A stretch of 64,000 bases of DNA from Priapulus caudatus (taxonomy: Eukaryota > Priapulida > Priapulimorpha > Priapulimorphida > Priapulidae), in assembly GCF_000485595.1 (NCBI RefSeq), contig NW_014578226.1, forward strand, positions 10,792-74,791, read 5' to 3'. The translations under genes and the position numbers were made by a program. Below, in pieces: positions 1 through 12,482 of this stretch (position 1 is its first letter; each line of letters starts with the position of its first letter). The notes under the pieces were generated by a model. The model did no database searches. It saw only the letters and a program-made list of their open reading frames with translations, and was not told the origin of the DNA.

Positions 1-3000
1 GACACCAACAACAGCGCCAACGTCGCACGACAGATCAAGCGCCGGATCGTCCTTCCCAAGGCAACGGCGACAACATTGCGCGCGACCAACTCAAAGTTAT
101 GCGAGTCGGACCCGCATCAGACGGACCAAACCAGACCGGATGTTAAACGGCTGTCAGCGCAGAGACGGGCACACGGAAAAATTCGCAAGCAACGTGGCAG
201 CGCTGTTTCCCTAAATTGCGTGCTTCAGCTGCCACCACTGCCAGAAGTACCTCAGCGTCGTAAAAAAATATCTCCTCATCGCCGCTTAAAGCTAGAAGGT
301 AGGTCTATAGCTGAAAGACGGATTGTAGCTCCAGTGACTGGCGAACCTAATCGGCAAACAGTCTCACCGATGTACCCTCAGATTAACCAAAGACACGTAG
401 GTAGAAGACAATCACCAGTTGCCGATCAGCTACCATCATTAGGTGAATTATTGCCGCACGAAACCAAGATGACAATATCCGATATAAAATGTAAACCTAG
501 TGTCACGTCTCGATCAGCGAATGATGCAGGCAGACATATCTCTAAGATTACAAGACCAACGACGCTGGAAATCGAAAAGAGCAAAGCCGATAGCGTAGAC
601 ATACATAGACAGGTGTATCCTGTCACTGCTATGTATTTGCCTACGCCCGCCAGAGAGACGAGAAATTTGAACTATGGACCGGTATCTTCATACACTAATA
701 GTAAAAAAAACGAGGGTGTCACAAATATGAAAAAATTATACTGTGGACATGGCACGTCACCTACTATTGTTCACATAGACAACGATACCGCAGTGACAAA
801 ACAAGGTAGAACTGAAACATCCATCGCCACTGTTCAGACAGTCAGTGATACCACAGTGACTAAACAACTAAACTGTGGCCGTGAAGCATTATTCACCAGT
901 GTTCAGACAATCGACGAAGGCGCGGGGAGGAAACAATTAATCCGTAAAACTGGAACATCATCTAGCAGCCTTCAAACAATCAGTGATGCAACAAAGGTAA
1001 AACAATGTGGAAGTGATACATTGCCCACGATGGTTGATACATTTACCGATAACAGTGAGATCAAACGATTGAACTCGATGGCTAGTGTTACACATGTAGA
1101 CGCAATACCTGAGTCTGAAAAGTCGTTGCCAAGCGAAAATGTTTCGATAAATAATACGCAATACAATTGCAAGAACTATGGTCATGTACGCAGGCAAGAT
1201 CAACAGACCAACACAATCATTTCTGGTTTACCCTCCAATAGTTCGTCTTATGAGGAGGTATCAGAGTTTAATGCCAGAAGAATCAGTGGCGATATTAATA
1301 AATTAGGACCTCCTATGTTTACTGACGTTATAGTCACAGGCAATAAGCTTGGCATTTATGTCCCTTATGCTACTAATAGGATAAAAGCAGTGTCTACAAC
1401 ACCTGTTGCTGCACCAACCAGCATGAAAGAAACTGGTATAAATTTGTTGCGTGATAAAGCTCACAAAGATTGTGAAACAGCATATGCGCACAAATTCACT
1501 GTTGGTGCCGCGACTACTAGCGGCTATAATACATACAATCATGCGATTGAAACAGGGGCCAGAGAGAATTATGTAGCCTGCCATCTTATGCCAGAAATTG
1601 TCAAAACAGGAATTAGTAATGCATTATATGACAAATTGGTAGACGAAACAACTATCGGTAAACTAGTTCCGTCAGCTAGTATCCTACCAAAGTCTCAAAT
1701 TTTGCTTGAACCATCAATACCCCCTCCCCACCACAACACTTTACAAGACGAAGAATGCATATCGCTTGCCGATGGCACAGATGCAGAAGAATATATATCT
1801 GACCAGCTCACCAAAGCATGTAGCTCTAGTTGTGATGACACAGAAACTATGAAAAATCTGGTTTCAGAACGTGAACCTAACGCATGCGACAGAAACAAGA
1901 GCAATTCGAAAAACAGTCACGGTGAAAGTGAATCACTCAGCAAGTTCAGTCAACGTGGTCACATCGGGAGTCAACTTGACAGTTACATACAAACAGAACC
2001 GCCTTCAACAATGACGTCCTCTACCTCTAATGGAACGGCTAAGGATATGGCGTACAGAAAGGGTTTGGTCCACATGGAATTCTCAATGATGCCAGACAAG
2101 GGAGTTTCAAAATGGACCCATAGTAGCTTGTCGTGTGGAGCACTGTGTACGAAACACACGAAGAAAACATACAGAGTGCACGAGTCATTTGTCAGCGTCG
2201 GCAACGCTCACGAAACATACGACATGGCTACTACGGTTGTAGCAACCGTTGATGACCTAGCAACGAATCATACTAGCAGTGAGATTACCCCACCTGGATG
2301 TTCTACTGAGGAGGGAATGACCGATGACGTTACTCTAAATTACCCACCAACTATTGAATTGATGGCTGCAACTGTTGGTAAATACCCCGTATATTCTGAC
2401 GTAGTCGGCCAATCAGACAACACTGCCACGCAGTCAAAACAAAGCACAACAAATGCGATGCTGGAGGATAACAACTATTTTACCAAAGCTGATTACAGCA
2501 TGCAGACCCTAAATTCCGCTGTGGTAGCAAGACCAAATGAACAATGTCCACAGGCAAATTTCATTCCATCCCTCACTTGTTGCGAAAATACAGCGACCGT
2601 ATACGTAGTCAACAACGTGACTATGGCAACAACCGAGTGTCAATTTGATAAAAATAGCACCACCAATACCACTAATAAGATCACCAGTGTTTCCAGTGGT
2701 AGCACTTCCGAAGATATGGCTTTGAACCTAAGTGTTCAGCAAGACAAGCCTCGCCTGATGAAATATCATGGGGATTGCCGCAGAAACAGTGTTCCGGTAA
2801 CAGCTCTCGAACGGAATGGCAGGCAGAACAAGTGTGACAAGGATACCAGATCGATGCGCAGTTCTAGCTGCCTGACTGGGACAGAGTTGCACACCACGAC
2901 ATCACATCAGATCTTCGCACCATCCTGGCGGGGCAACAAGTTCGTAATGAAACCACACACATCATCCACAGAAGAAATATCGCAGCAATTATTATCTTCG

Positions 3001-4656
3001 ACGGTGACGCTGGTCATTGAGCCGCCGCAGCGCCAATGCGAATCCGTGCACAAGCAACGAGAGGCGCTCTTGATGTCAGAAAAACATCGTTATCGATCAT
3101 CCATGTCCATAGCTAAAACAAACCCGCTAAAAAAGACGCATAAACCAGGTTTCGAGGATAAATATTTGAGAAGAAACAGTTTGCCAGCGACGAAAGTGTG
3201 TGCAAAGACGCAGTTGATATCCAGGCTCAGAGGACTGCACCGCAGGAGCCTCATAGTACCCACAAGATCATTCACACGATCGACAAGATCGCTCACACTG
3301 CCCACTAACATAGTCACCATACGCATGAGTGACATAACGCTGTCGGCTGTGCCCCGCGTGCCACGTGCGAGAGGTGACAAAGACGGCCGCCAACAGCAAA
3401 CCCAGAAGAAGAAAATGACGTTCACTGCGCCGATGATTGTGCTGCATGACGCCAGTACGGCAACGTTGTCGAATGCCAGCCTGTCGCTGTCGAGCCTCAA
3501 CCTATATAGCCACGATGAACCGCCCGTACCTGAACGAAGGGCCTCACTGTCCTGTTCAGAGCACTCATTTACTATGCTATCAAAAATCGTGCGCCACAGG
3601 CTCGTGACAGAGAATGATCAAAGTAGCATGGATGTGCGAACACCGTTCTCTGCTCGCCACAGCAACAGCCCGCTGACAGCAATCACTCCTGATTTCGGAC
3701 TGCCAGACATCATACTGCAGAAGCCGATTGCGTCGACGTCGCGGCGCGAGTCGATCTCGTCTTCACGCCATGGATCCATCAGCCCATCAAATCGAAGTAG
3801 TTCACATAGTAGCCTCGACAACATCAAGAAGGTCATCACGCGGAGTTGTCGGCGAGATAGCATGGCTTCCGGAAAGAGCTACTCATTGCCTGGCTACGAG
3901 CCTGCGCATACAAGTAGTAGCAGTAGGAAACGCGAGTCCGTCACTCTTCGCACGCCACCCTCAAATTCCATATCAACTCCGTCGACGCCCTCGATGTTGT
4001 GCCGCACATACATCAGGAAGGAAGACAGCCTGGCGCCGAGCATTACATACGGGCCGCTACTAACGCCAGGTTCGACCAGCGGCGCTGCCATGCCGACTTT
4101 TGCGAAGCAACTCAGCGAGAACTCGAACACTGCCACAAACAATGCAATACTCTTTCCGGCAACCGTTAGTCTGACAACCGAGGGCACGGCGATAGAACCT
4201 GTCAGCATTGAGGAGGAGAGGCAATCGGTGCAGTCGCACAGAACGGGTAGAGGAAGTTCTCAGGCGTTGAGAAGTCAAGTAGTGCATGAACGACCCTCAT
4301 CAAACAGCTCCCAGGGGTACACAAACGCATACTTATATGGGTTATCAGTAAGGTCGGTGCACTCGATGAAAGCTTCCACCGTACCTAAAAACTTGATTAT
4401 GGACACGAGCAGTAGCATCATAACAGCTGGAACAATGACCCACATGCTGTCGTGCGAAAACCTATCAGCTCCCTCGCCGCTAAGAATCAGTTATTATCAG
4501 AGCCCGCCTGACACACCAGTAGCAGTGAATATGATGATTTCTGCAGCAGCAACACCAGATCTGCGACAGAATACACGTGTTGAGAGCTCTCTGCATGACT
4601 CTGCACCACGGCAGGAAGAAAGGAAAAAAATTCAAAGGTCAGTTTGTAGTGGTTAA
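1..4656 (+). CDS. Ser/Thr-rich hypothetical protein, copy 1 (5' end outside window)
   Basis: One reading frame is open from base 1 to the TAA at 4654-4656, 1,551 codons without interruption. The true start lies before the window; in the downstream copy the equivalent frame begins with ATG at 7044. I do not recognise the family. The protein is polar, rich in Ser, Thr and Asn, with no visible membrane span or signal peptide, and is probably largely disordered. The C-terminal half carries a run of Arg-Arg-x-Ser motifs (RRNSVP near residue 927, RRNSLP near 1058, RRASLS near 1180, RRESIS near 1248, RRDSMA near 1284), the consensus of basophilic kinases such as PKA. A donor-like AAAG/GTCAGT at 4634-4643 could splice the frame onward before the stop, in phase with the exon at 12483. 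That this is an expressed gene is inferred from frame length; a decayed near-copy follows downstream. Confidence 0.6.
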   Translation, partial: DTNNSANVARQIKRRIVLPKATATTLRATNSKLCESDPHQTDQTRPDVKRLSAQRRAHGKIRKQRGSAVSLNCVLQLPPLPEVPQRRKKISPHRRLKLEGRSIAERRIVAPVTGEPNRQTVSPMYPQINQRHVGRRQSPVADQLPSLGELLPHETKMTISDIKCKPSVTSRSANDAGRHISKITRPTTLEIEKSKADSVDIHRQVYPVTAMYLPTPARETRNLNYGPVSSYTNSKKNEGVTNMKKLYCGHGTSPTIVHIDNDTAVTKQGRTETSIATVQTVSDTTVTKQLNCGREALFTSVQTIDEGAGRKQLIRKTGTSSSSLQTISDATKVKQCGSDTLPTMVDTFTDNSEIKRLNSMASVTHVDAIPESEKSLPSENVSINNTQYNCKNYGHVRRQDQQTNTIISGLPSNSSSYEEVSEFNARRISGDINKLGPPMFTDVIVTGNKLGIYVPYATNRIKAVSTTPVAAPTSMKETGINLLRDKAHKDCETAYAHKFTVGAATTSGYNTYNHAIETGARENYVACHLMPEIVKTGISNALYDKLVDETTIGKLVPSASILPKSQILLEPSIPPPHHNTLQDEECISLADGTDAEEYISDQLTKACSSSCDDTETMKNLVSEREPNACDRNKSNSKNSHGESESLSKFSQRGHIGSQLDSYIQTEPPSTMTSSTSNGTAKDMAYRKGLVHMEFSMMPDKGVSKWTHSSLSCGALCTKHTKKTYRVHESFVSVGNAHETYDMATTVVATVDDLATNHTSSEITPPGCSTEEGMTDDVTLNYPPTIELMAATVGKYPVYSDVVGQSDNTATQSKQSTTNAMLEDNNYFTKADYSMQTLNSAVVARPNEQCPQANFIPSLTCCENTATVYVVNNVTMATTECQFDKNSTTNTTNKITSVSSGSTSEDMALNLSVQQDKPRLMKYHGDCRRNSVPVTALERNGRQNKCDKDTRSMRSSSCLTGTELHTTTSHQIFAPSWRGNKFVMKPHTSSTEEISQQLLSSTVTLVIEPPQRQCESVHKQREALLMSEKHRYRSSMSIAKTNPLKKTHKPGFEDKYLRRNSLPATKVCAKTQLISRLRGLHRRSLIVPTRSFTRSTRSLTLPTNIVTIRMSDITLSAVPRVPRARGDKDGRQQQTQKKKMTFTAPMIVLHDASTATLSNASLSLSSLNLYSHDEPPVPERRASLSCSEHSFTMLSKIVRHRLVTENDQSSMDVRTPFSARHSNSPLTAITPDFGLPDIILQKPIASTSRRESISSSRHGSISPSNRSSSHSSLDNIKKVITRSCRRDSMASGKSYSLPGYEPAHTSSSSRKRESVTLRTPPSNSISTPSTPSMLCRTYIRKEDSLAPSITYGPLLTPGSTSGAAMPTFAKQLSENSNTATNNAILFPATVSLTTEGTAIEPVSIEEERQSVQSHRTGRGSSQALRSQVVHERPSSNSSQGYTNAYLYGLSVRSVHSMKASTVPKNLIMDTSSSIITAGTMTHMLSCENLSAPSPLRISYYQSPPDTPVAVNMMISAAATPDLRQNTRVESSLHDSAPRQEERKKIQRSVCSG

Positions 4657-4739
4657 GTTTTACAATACATTATCTGTGACGTTAACAGTCAGTGGAGAGA
4701 TACTGGTGATCGCAGTGGCACCACTGGTGTTACAGGTAG

Positions 4740-5786
4740 TAGCACCAAGATTGGTCAGTGCTTAGGGCATCAGTGAGCCTTAATCCGCCCCTGCTACCAA
4801 CCCTTACGATTTCGGCGAAATTTGTACGATTTTAGCCAAGAATTCCACCATTACAATTCACTCACATTTTACTACGATTTTGGACCATTATGAGTAAAAA
4901 ATAATTCAATCTCGATGTAAAAACTGCCTGGAGAATTGTTGCCACTCCTGCCATGGGAGTGGTTATTTTACAGGAAGTTGATATATGTACTTCCAAAGAA
5001 CGTCACATGCGCTCTCTTGGTAGAGACTCGACCAATTTATTGGATTATGTGTTCTCATAGCCTGTATCATAGCTTAGAAATATTGTTATGCATGTATCTT
5101 TGTGTTTGTTGTTAAACTACAACGAGTATGCATATGATTGTAATTTATTTGTAAAAAAATTCGATGTAGAACTGCTATTAAGTTATATAGTGTTATACTT
5201 AAATGACTCGTTACCCAAGATTCCTTCTTGGCGAAGAAAATTCCTACCCGTAAAGATTGAAATTCCTATTAGACAAAGGTCAATATTAGCAGCTCTGAAA
5301 CGATAGAAAGGAACACGTAATACATAAAGCTGGGATAGATGGGAAGAGAGGAAGCATCACATTTCCTTGCAATTAGTTGTCTCCATGTTAATATATAGAG
5401 ATATGGTAACAGAGAAAGTGTCCTGTATTAGTGTAGAGATAGATGGAAGTTTCTAACACTTACCGATCGCATATGTTACGATGGGAAGGCCTGTAATGCC
5501 CCTATACGAAGCATGAATCATTGGAAGCAAATGACAGAAAAAATCAAATTGGAATGTCGTATGTCTCACATGCAAGAATAAATCAGGAACGTTCATTTTA
5601 ATGACTTATTGGATGGGTTTGTGACCGAGCCTGACGCTGCGTAGTCCGCAGACCACACCTGAGCTATTTCACCGAAGATCGTTACTGGATACTCAGAAAA
5701 TTCACGAAATGGTTGAAGTAATTCGGAGAGATCTTTACGATGTCGTTACTCAAGAAATTGAAAGTGCAACAAAATACGCGCCTATA
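4740..5786. other. Spacer without recognised gene
   Basis: AT-rich sequence between the duplicated units. The longest frame (5088-5306) begins in simple sequence and has no recognisable domain; I do not call it a gene. No RNA gene or inverted-repeat element was seen. Confidence 0.5.
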
Positions 5787-6276
5787 CCAGTGGCGGATCC
5801 AGGGGGTGGATTGGGTGGCTAACCACCCCCTCCTGTTGGACTAACGTGATTTTTACACATATACCAATTAATTATTGCCCAGTATAATAGTCGCGCGGCT
5901 GTATCGAGTACATTACAATTATATGTGGCATTATGAGTACACAATGAGTTGACAATATTATGAGTGTACAATTATGAGTGGTAAAGCAGGTTACAACCGT
6001 TTTGCATATTTTTTTTACAATTCCAAGAAAGAATTTTGCTGTCGCCCTCATTCCAGATGTGGTCAACCTGTACAGCAATCAATGCCGCGCTGCAAGCGCA
6101 AGAATTGTTCTACTAAAAAGAGAATTGTCGTAGTCAGAAGGAAGGCTGTACATGTACTCAAAAGTGCCTCAAATACCATCTCCTGCAATCTACATTTTCA
6201 AAATGTTCTGGGGGAGGACCCCCATACCCCCCGCTTGTTTTCCACCCCCTCCTTTAAAGCCCGGATCCGCCAATGG
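5787..6276. mobile_element. Non-autonomous DNA transposon with GGCGGATCC-type inverted ends
   Basis: The left end 'ccagtggcggatcc' followed by 'agggggtgg' is mirrored at the right end by 'ccaccccct' and then 'ggatccgccaatgg'. Both sides are flanked by 'tata'. The ends resemble hAT-type termini, but an 8-bp target duplication is not evident, so the superfamily is uncertain. The interior (about 490 bp in all) has no convincing coding sequence. Confidence 0.7.
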
Positions 6277-6289
6277 TATACATAGGGCA

Positions 6290-7040
6290 ACTAATTAGCT
6301 AATAGAAAACAGCAACATTTGGCGAGCTTGCTAATAACTATAACTACACATAATGCAAACAAGCGAACCGTTCAGAGATCGATGAAGAGCTCGAAGGAAT
6401 ACTGTCCGTAAAGAATAAAATACGTATGATGTCATGACCCAAATGTGCTCGATATCTCTCCGGGGAAGACCATTTGGTCAAGCAACCATGGCACGGGGGT
6501 TTGGATGCCATCAGCATACGCAATTCTGGCTCCAAGATCATTTTTGTTTTAGAGATAACGCATTTAGTTAAACTCAGCGATGTGAGAAATAGGCGAATAA
6601 CTGCGAGCAACCAATTATAACTAGCAGAGTGCGCCAGGAGTAAAGCGTGCCGTTTCACTCAAAGGATTCCTCTGTCCGCGAATAATAGTTACTACAGTCA
6701 TTGATCGACATAATATCTCGAATCGCAGGTATCTACCACGTAATTCCATAAGCGTACAGACGTCATTGACATACACACTTGCACGTGAGATACACGTTTT
6801 CCAACAGTATTCGTCTAAAAGGCATATATTCACACAAGATGTATAAGAGCACACAACGAAGCACCTTTATAGTAACTAAGTCGTTCGAAGGCGATATAAT
6901 TCACCGAGGTTTTTAACCACGCGTCCTCGGCACTCGTTCTAGCGCACACGACGTATGTTGTCACGCCTCGCCTTTCTGGATTCCATCATTAATCCCTGAA
7001 CGACTCTTCTTTGTACGAGGAACCGTGCGCGCGGGCGTGA
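6290..7040. other. Spacer upstream of copy 2
   Basis: No recognisable gene. The last part (about 6900-7040) turns GC-richer and leads into the first ATG of copy 2, so a promoter or 5' untranslated region is plausible here, but I see no decisive motif. Confidence 0.35.
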
Positions 7041-7043
7041 GTC

Positions 7044-10000
7044 ATGGCGTGGTCGTGTGTACCACTGTGCAGCAACATACCGTACACGTCGAGCGATAAT
7101 TCAAGCAGACGCGCAGGGGCTCCGATACCGGTGATGCCCGCCGACGACACCAACAACAGCGCCAACGTCGCACGACAGATCAAGCGCCGGATCGTCCTTC
7201 CCAAGGCAACGGCGACAACGGCGACAACATTGCGCGCGACCAACTCAAAGTTATGCGAGTCGGACCCGCATCAGACGGACCAAACCAGACCGGATGTTAA
7301 ACGGCTGTCAGCGCAGAGACGGGCACACGGAAAAATTCGCAAGCAACGTGGCAGCGCTTTTACCATAAATTGCGTGCTTCAGCTGCCACCACTGCCAGTC
7401 TAAGCACCTCAGCGTCGAAAACAAATATTTCCTCATCCCCGCTTAAAGCTAAAAGGTAGGTCTATAGCTGAAAGACGGATTGTAGCTGCAGGGACTGGCG
7501 AACCTAATCGGCAAACAGTCTCACCGATGTACCCTCAGATTAACCAAAGACACGTAGGTAGAAGACAATCTCCAGTTGCCGATCAGCTACCATCATTAGG
7601 TGAATTATTGCCGCACGAAACCAAGATGACAATATCCGATATAAAATGTAAACCTAGTGTCACATCTCGATCAGCGAATAATGCAAGCAGAAATATCTCT
7701 AAGATTACAAGACCAACGACGTTGGAAATCGAAAAGAGCAAAGCCGATAGCGTAGACATACATAGACAGGTGCTATGTATATACATTCGTACATAGATAT
7801 AGGTACATACATATCCTGTCACTGCTATGTATTTGCCTACGCCCGCCAGAAAGACGAGAAATTTGAACTATGGATCGGTATCTTCATACCGCTCACTATT
7901 GTTCACATAGACAACGATACCGCAGTGACAAAACAAGGTAGAACTGAAACATCCATCGCCAATGTTCAGACAGTTAGTGATACCACAGTGACAAAACAAC
8001 TAAACTGTGGCCGTGAAGCATTATTCACCAGTGTTCAGACAATCGACGAAGGCGCGGGGAGGAAACAATTAATCCGTAAAACTGAAACATCATCTAGCAG
8101 CCTTCAAACAATCAGTGATGCAACAAAGGTAAAACAATGTGGAAGTGATACATTGCCCACGATGGTTGATACATTTACCGATAACAGTGAGATCAAACGA
8201 TTGAACTCAATGGCTAGTGTTACACATGTAGACGCAGTACCTGAGTCTGAAAAGTCCTTGCCAAGCAAAAATGTTTCGATAAATAATACGCAATACAATT
8301 GCAAGAACTATGGTCATGTACGCAGGCAAGATCAACAGACCGACACAATCATTTCTGGTTTACTCTCCAATAGTTCGTCCTATGAGGAAGTCTCAGAGTT
8401 TAATTCCACAAGAATCAGTGGCGATATTAATAAATTAGCACCTCCTATGTTTACTGACGTTATAGTCACAGGCAATAAGCTTGCCATTGATGTCCCTTAT
8501 GCTACTAATGTGATAAAAGCAGTGTCTACAACACCTGTTGCTGCACCAACCAGCATGAAGGAAACTGGAATAAACTTGTTGCGTGATAAAGCTCACAAAG
8601 ATTGTGAAACAGCATATGCGCACAAATTCACTGTTGGTGCCGCGACTACTAGCGGCTATAATACATACAATCATGCGATTGAAACAGGGGCCAAAGATAA
8701 TTATGTAGCCTGCCATCTTATGCCAGAAATTGTCAAAACAGGAATTACTAATGCATTATATGACAAATTGGTAGACGAAACAACTATCGGTAAACTAGTT
8801 CCGTCAGCTAGTATCCTTCCAAAGTCTCAAATTTTGCTTGAACCATCAATACGCCCTTCCCACCACAACACTTTACAAGTCGAAGAATGGATATCGCTTG
8901 CCGATGGCACAGATGCAGAAGAATATATATCTGACCAGCTCACCAAAGCATGTAGCTCTAATTGTGATGACACAGAAACTATGAAAAATCTGGTTTCAGA
9001 ACGTAAACCTAACGCATGCGACAGAAACAATAGCAATTCGAAAAACAGTCACGGTAAAAGTGAATCACTCAGCAAGTTCAGCCAACGTGGTCACATTGGG
9101 AGCCAACTTGACAGTTACATACAAAAAGAACCGCCTTCAACAATCACGTCCTCTACCTCTAATGGAACGGCTAAGGATATGGCGTACAGAAAGGGTTTGG
9201 TCCACATGGAATCTCAATGATGCCAGGCAAGGGAGTTTCAAAATGGACCAATAGTAGCTCGTCGTGTGGAGCACTGTGTACGAAGCACACGAAGAAAACA
9301 TACAGAGTGCACGAGTCATGTGTCAGCGTCGGCAACGCTCACGAAACATACGACATGGCTACTACGGTTGTAGCAACCGTTGATGACCTAGCAACGAATC
9401 ATACTAGCAGCGAGATTACCCCACCTGGATGTTCTACTGAGGAGGGAATGACCGATGACGTTACCCTAAATTACCCACCAACTATTGAATTGATGGCTGC
9501 AACTGTTGGTAAATACCCCGTATATTCTGACGTAGTCGGCCAATCAGACAACACTGCCACGCAGTCAAAACAAAGCACAACAAATGCGATGCTAGACGAT
9601 AACAACTATTTTAGCGAAGCTGATTACAGCATGCAGACCCTAAATTCCGCTGTGGTAGCAATACCAAATGAACAATGTCCACAGGCAAATTTCATTCCAT
9701 CCCTCACTTGTTGCGAAAATACAGCGACTGTATACGTAGTCAACAACGTGACTATGGCAACAACCGAGTGTCAATTTGATAAAAATAGCACCACCAATAC
9801 CACTAATAAGATCACCAGTGTTTCCAGTGGTAACACTTCCAAAGATATGGCTTTGAACCTAAGTGTTCAGCTAGACAAGCCTCGCGTGATGAAATATCAT
9901 GGGGATTGCCGCAGAAACAGTGTTCCGGTAACAGCTCTCGAATTGAATGGCAGGCAGAACAAGTGTGACAAGGATACCAGATCGATGCGCAGTTCTAGCT

Positions 10001-11751
10001 GCCTGACTGGGACAGAGTTGCACACCACGACATCACATCAGATCTTCGCACCATCCTGGCGCGGCAACAAGTTCGTAATGAAACCACACACATCATCCAC
10101 AGAGAGAATATCGCAGCAATTATTATCTTCGACGGTGACGCTGGTCATTGAGCCGCCGCAGCGCCAATGCGAATCCGTGCACAAGCAACGAGAGGCGCTC
10201 TTGATGTCAGAAAAACATTGTTGTCGATCATCCATGTCCATAGCTAAACCAAACCCGCTAAAAAAGACGCATAAACCAGGTTTCGAGGATAAATATTTGA
10301 GAAGAAACAGTTTGCCAGCGACGAAAGTGTGTGCAAAGACGCAGTTGCTGTCCAGGCCCAGAGGACTGCACCGCACGAGCCTCATAGTACCCACAAGATC
10401 ATTCACACGATCGACAAGATCGCTCACACTGCCCACTAACATAGTCACCATACGCATGAGTGACATAACGCTGTCGGCTGCACCCCGCGTGCCACGTGCG
10501 AGAGGTGACAGAGGAGGCCGCCAACAGCAAACCCACAAGAAGAGAATGACGTTCACGGCGCCGATGATTGTGCTGCATGACGCCAGTACGGCAACGTTGT
10601 CGAATCGCAGCCTGTCGCTGTCGAGCCTCAACCTATATGGCCACGATGATCCGCCCGTAGCTGAACGAAGGGCCTCACTGTCCTGTTCAGAGCACTCACT
10701 TACTATGCTATTAAAAATCGTGCGCCACAGGCTCGTGACAGAGAATGATCAAAGTAGCATGGATATGCGAACACCGTTCTCTGCTCGCCACAGCCACAAC
10801 CCGCTGACAGCAATCACTCCTGATTTCGGACTGCCAGACATCATACTGCAGAAGCCGATTGCGTCGACGTCGCGGCGCGAGTCGATCTCGTCTTTACGCC
10901 ATGGATCCATCAGCCCATCAAATCGAAGTAGTTCACTTAGTAGCCTCGACAACATCAAGAAGGTCATCACGCAGAGTTGTCGACGAGATAGCATGGCTTC
11001 CGGAAAGAGCTACTCATTGCCTAGCTACGAGCCTGCGCATACAAGTAGTAGCAGTAGGAAACGCGAGTCCGTCACTCTTCGCACGCCTCCCTCAAATTCC
11101 ATATCAACTCCGTCGACGCCCTCGATGTTGTGCCGCACATACATCAGGAAGGACAGCCTGGCGCCGAGCATTACATACGGGCCGCTGCTAACGCCAGGTT
11201 CGACCAGCGTCGTTGCCATGCCGACTTCCGCGAAGCAACTCAGCGAGAACTCGAACACTGCCACATACAATGCAGTACTCTTTCCGGCAACCGTCAGTCT
11301 GACAACCGAGGGCACGGCGATAGAACCTATCAGCATTGAGGAGGAGAGGCAATCGGTGCAGTCGCACCCAACGGGTAGAAGAAGTTCTCAGACGTTGTGA
11401 AGTCTAGTGCATAAACCACCCTCATCAAACAGCTCCCAGTGGTACACAAACGCATACTTGTATGGGTTATCAGTAAGGTCGGTGCACTCGATGAAAGCTT
11501 CCACCGTACCTAAAAACTCGATTGTGGACACGAGCATTAGCATCATAACAGCTGGGACGGTGACCCACATGCTGTCGTGCGAAAACCTATCAGCTCCCTC
11601 GCCGCTAAGAATAAGTTATTATCAGAGCCCGCATGACACACCAGTAGCAGTGAATATGATGATTTCTGCAGCAGCAACACCAGATCTGCGACAGAATACA
11701 TGTGTTGAGAGCTCTTTGCATGACTCTACACCACGGCAGGAAGAAAAATAA
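7044..11751 (+). pseudogene. Decayed second copy of the Ser/Thr-rich protein gene
   Basis: Near-identical to the frame at 1-4656 and extending it 5' to an ATG at 7044 (protein begins MAWSCVPLCS). It is disabled in several independent ways. A TAA (7401-7403) comes from a 3-bp longer variant. There is an insertion of roughly 40 bp with 'tacata' character near 7770 and a deletion of roughly 100 bp near 7890, relative to copy 1. A one-base loss near 9211 leads to TGA at 9218-9220. A TGA lies at 11398-11400 and a TAA at 11749-11751. Long segments between the lesions stay open (for example 7775-9220 and 9217-11400), so decay is recent. The RRxS motifs of copy 1 are kept. Which copy is the functional one rests on copy 1 being intact within the window. 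Confidence 0.8.
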
Positions 11752-11862
11752 AATCCTAAGGTCAGTTTGTAGTGGTTAAGTTTTACAATACATTATCTGT
11801 GACGTTAACAGTCAGTGGTGAGATACTGGTGATCGCAGTGGCACCACTGGTGTTACAGGTAG

Positions 11863-12145
11863 TTGTGATTGTGGGCCTATGGTGGTGTCACTAGCTGTAA
11901 CTGTTTGTGGTGGTGGTAGCGGCGTGGTGGCAGTGGCGCCGGTGGCGGCAGCGGGATTGATGGTGGTATTGGTGGTGGTCATCGTCGTGGTTGTGATGTT
12001 GGTGGCAGGGGTGTAGTGGTGGTGGTGGTGGTAGTGGTGGCGGTGGTCGTTGTCGTGGCGGTGGTGGTGGTGGTGCTGGTGGCAGTGGTGGTGTTAAGGG
12101 ATTAGTGGTGGTGGCACTGGAGATGGCAGCGGTAACAGTATAGTA
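11863..12145 (+). repeat. GGT-rich degenerate trinucleotide tract
   Basis: About 280 bp of imperfect ggt/ggc/gat triplets begins immediately where copy 2 stops matching copy 1. It is strongly purine/pyrimidine asymmetric and G-rich on the + strand. It may mark the breakpoint of the duplication. Confidence 0.85.
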
Positions 12146-12482
12146 CCGGTAGTGTTAATGGTGAAAATAAGAAATTGGACTCCATATAACGATTTGTCAG
12201 TTTCTCCTTCCCCGTGTGAATAGATGGCTTTCCTATTGACAAATATTCTGTCCTCTGTCTTTCATTTGTTCTGTACCTTCGATATAAAATTATTCTACCA
12301 GAAGTATACTCTAGAATTGCTTAAAATTCGCGTTTGTGTCTGACTCCAATGAAATTATCTAGATTAACAATCAAGACTCGGTGCCATGGATAAGCAAAAC
12401 CTTTACAAGGTATATATAAAAAGCATGGCACAAAATTACATCACGGCCAACGTGTGCACATTGAACCTACCCAATTTTGCAG

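Larger units (their letters stand above)
1..11862 (+). repeat. Tandem duplication, period about 7.1 kb
   Basis: Bases 1 to about 4738 reappear with small changes at 7145 to about 11862. Base 1 matches 7145, and both copies end in the same 'gttacaggtagt' before diverging. The left limit is outside the window. The spacer 4740-7040 is not part of the visible repeat. The two copies could be a true tandem duplication or two haplotypes wrongly placed in tandem by the assembler. Confidence 0.92.

Noticed and set aside
3090-3500. Antisense frame of 136 codons (and its partner at 10038-10631)
   Set aside because: It mirrors the long + strand frame codon for codon; no independent signal.
6344-6854. 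Antisense frames upstream of copy 2
   Set aside because: No domain, no splice context, overlapping frames of similar length in AT-rich spacer.
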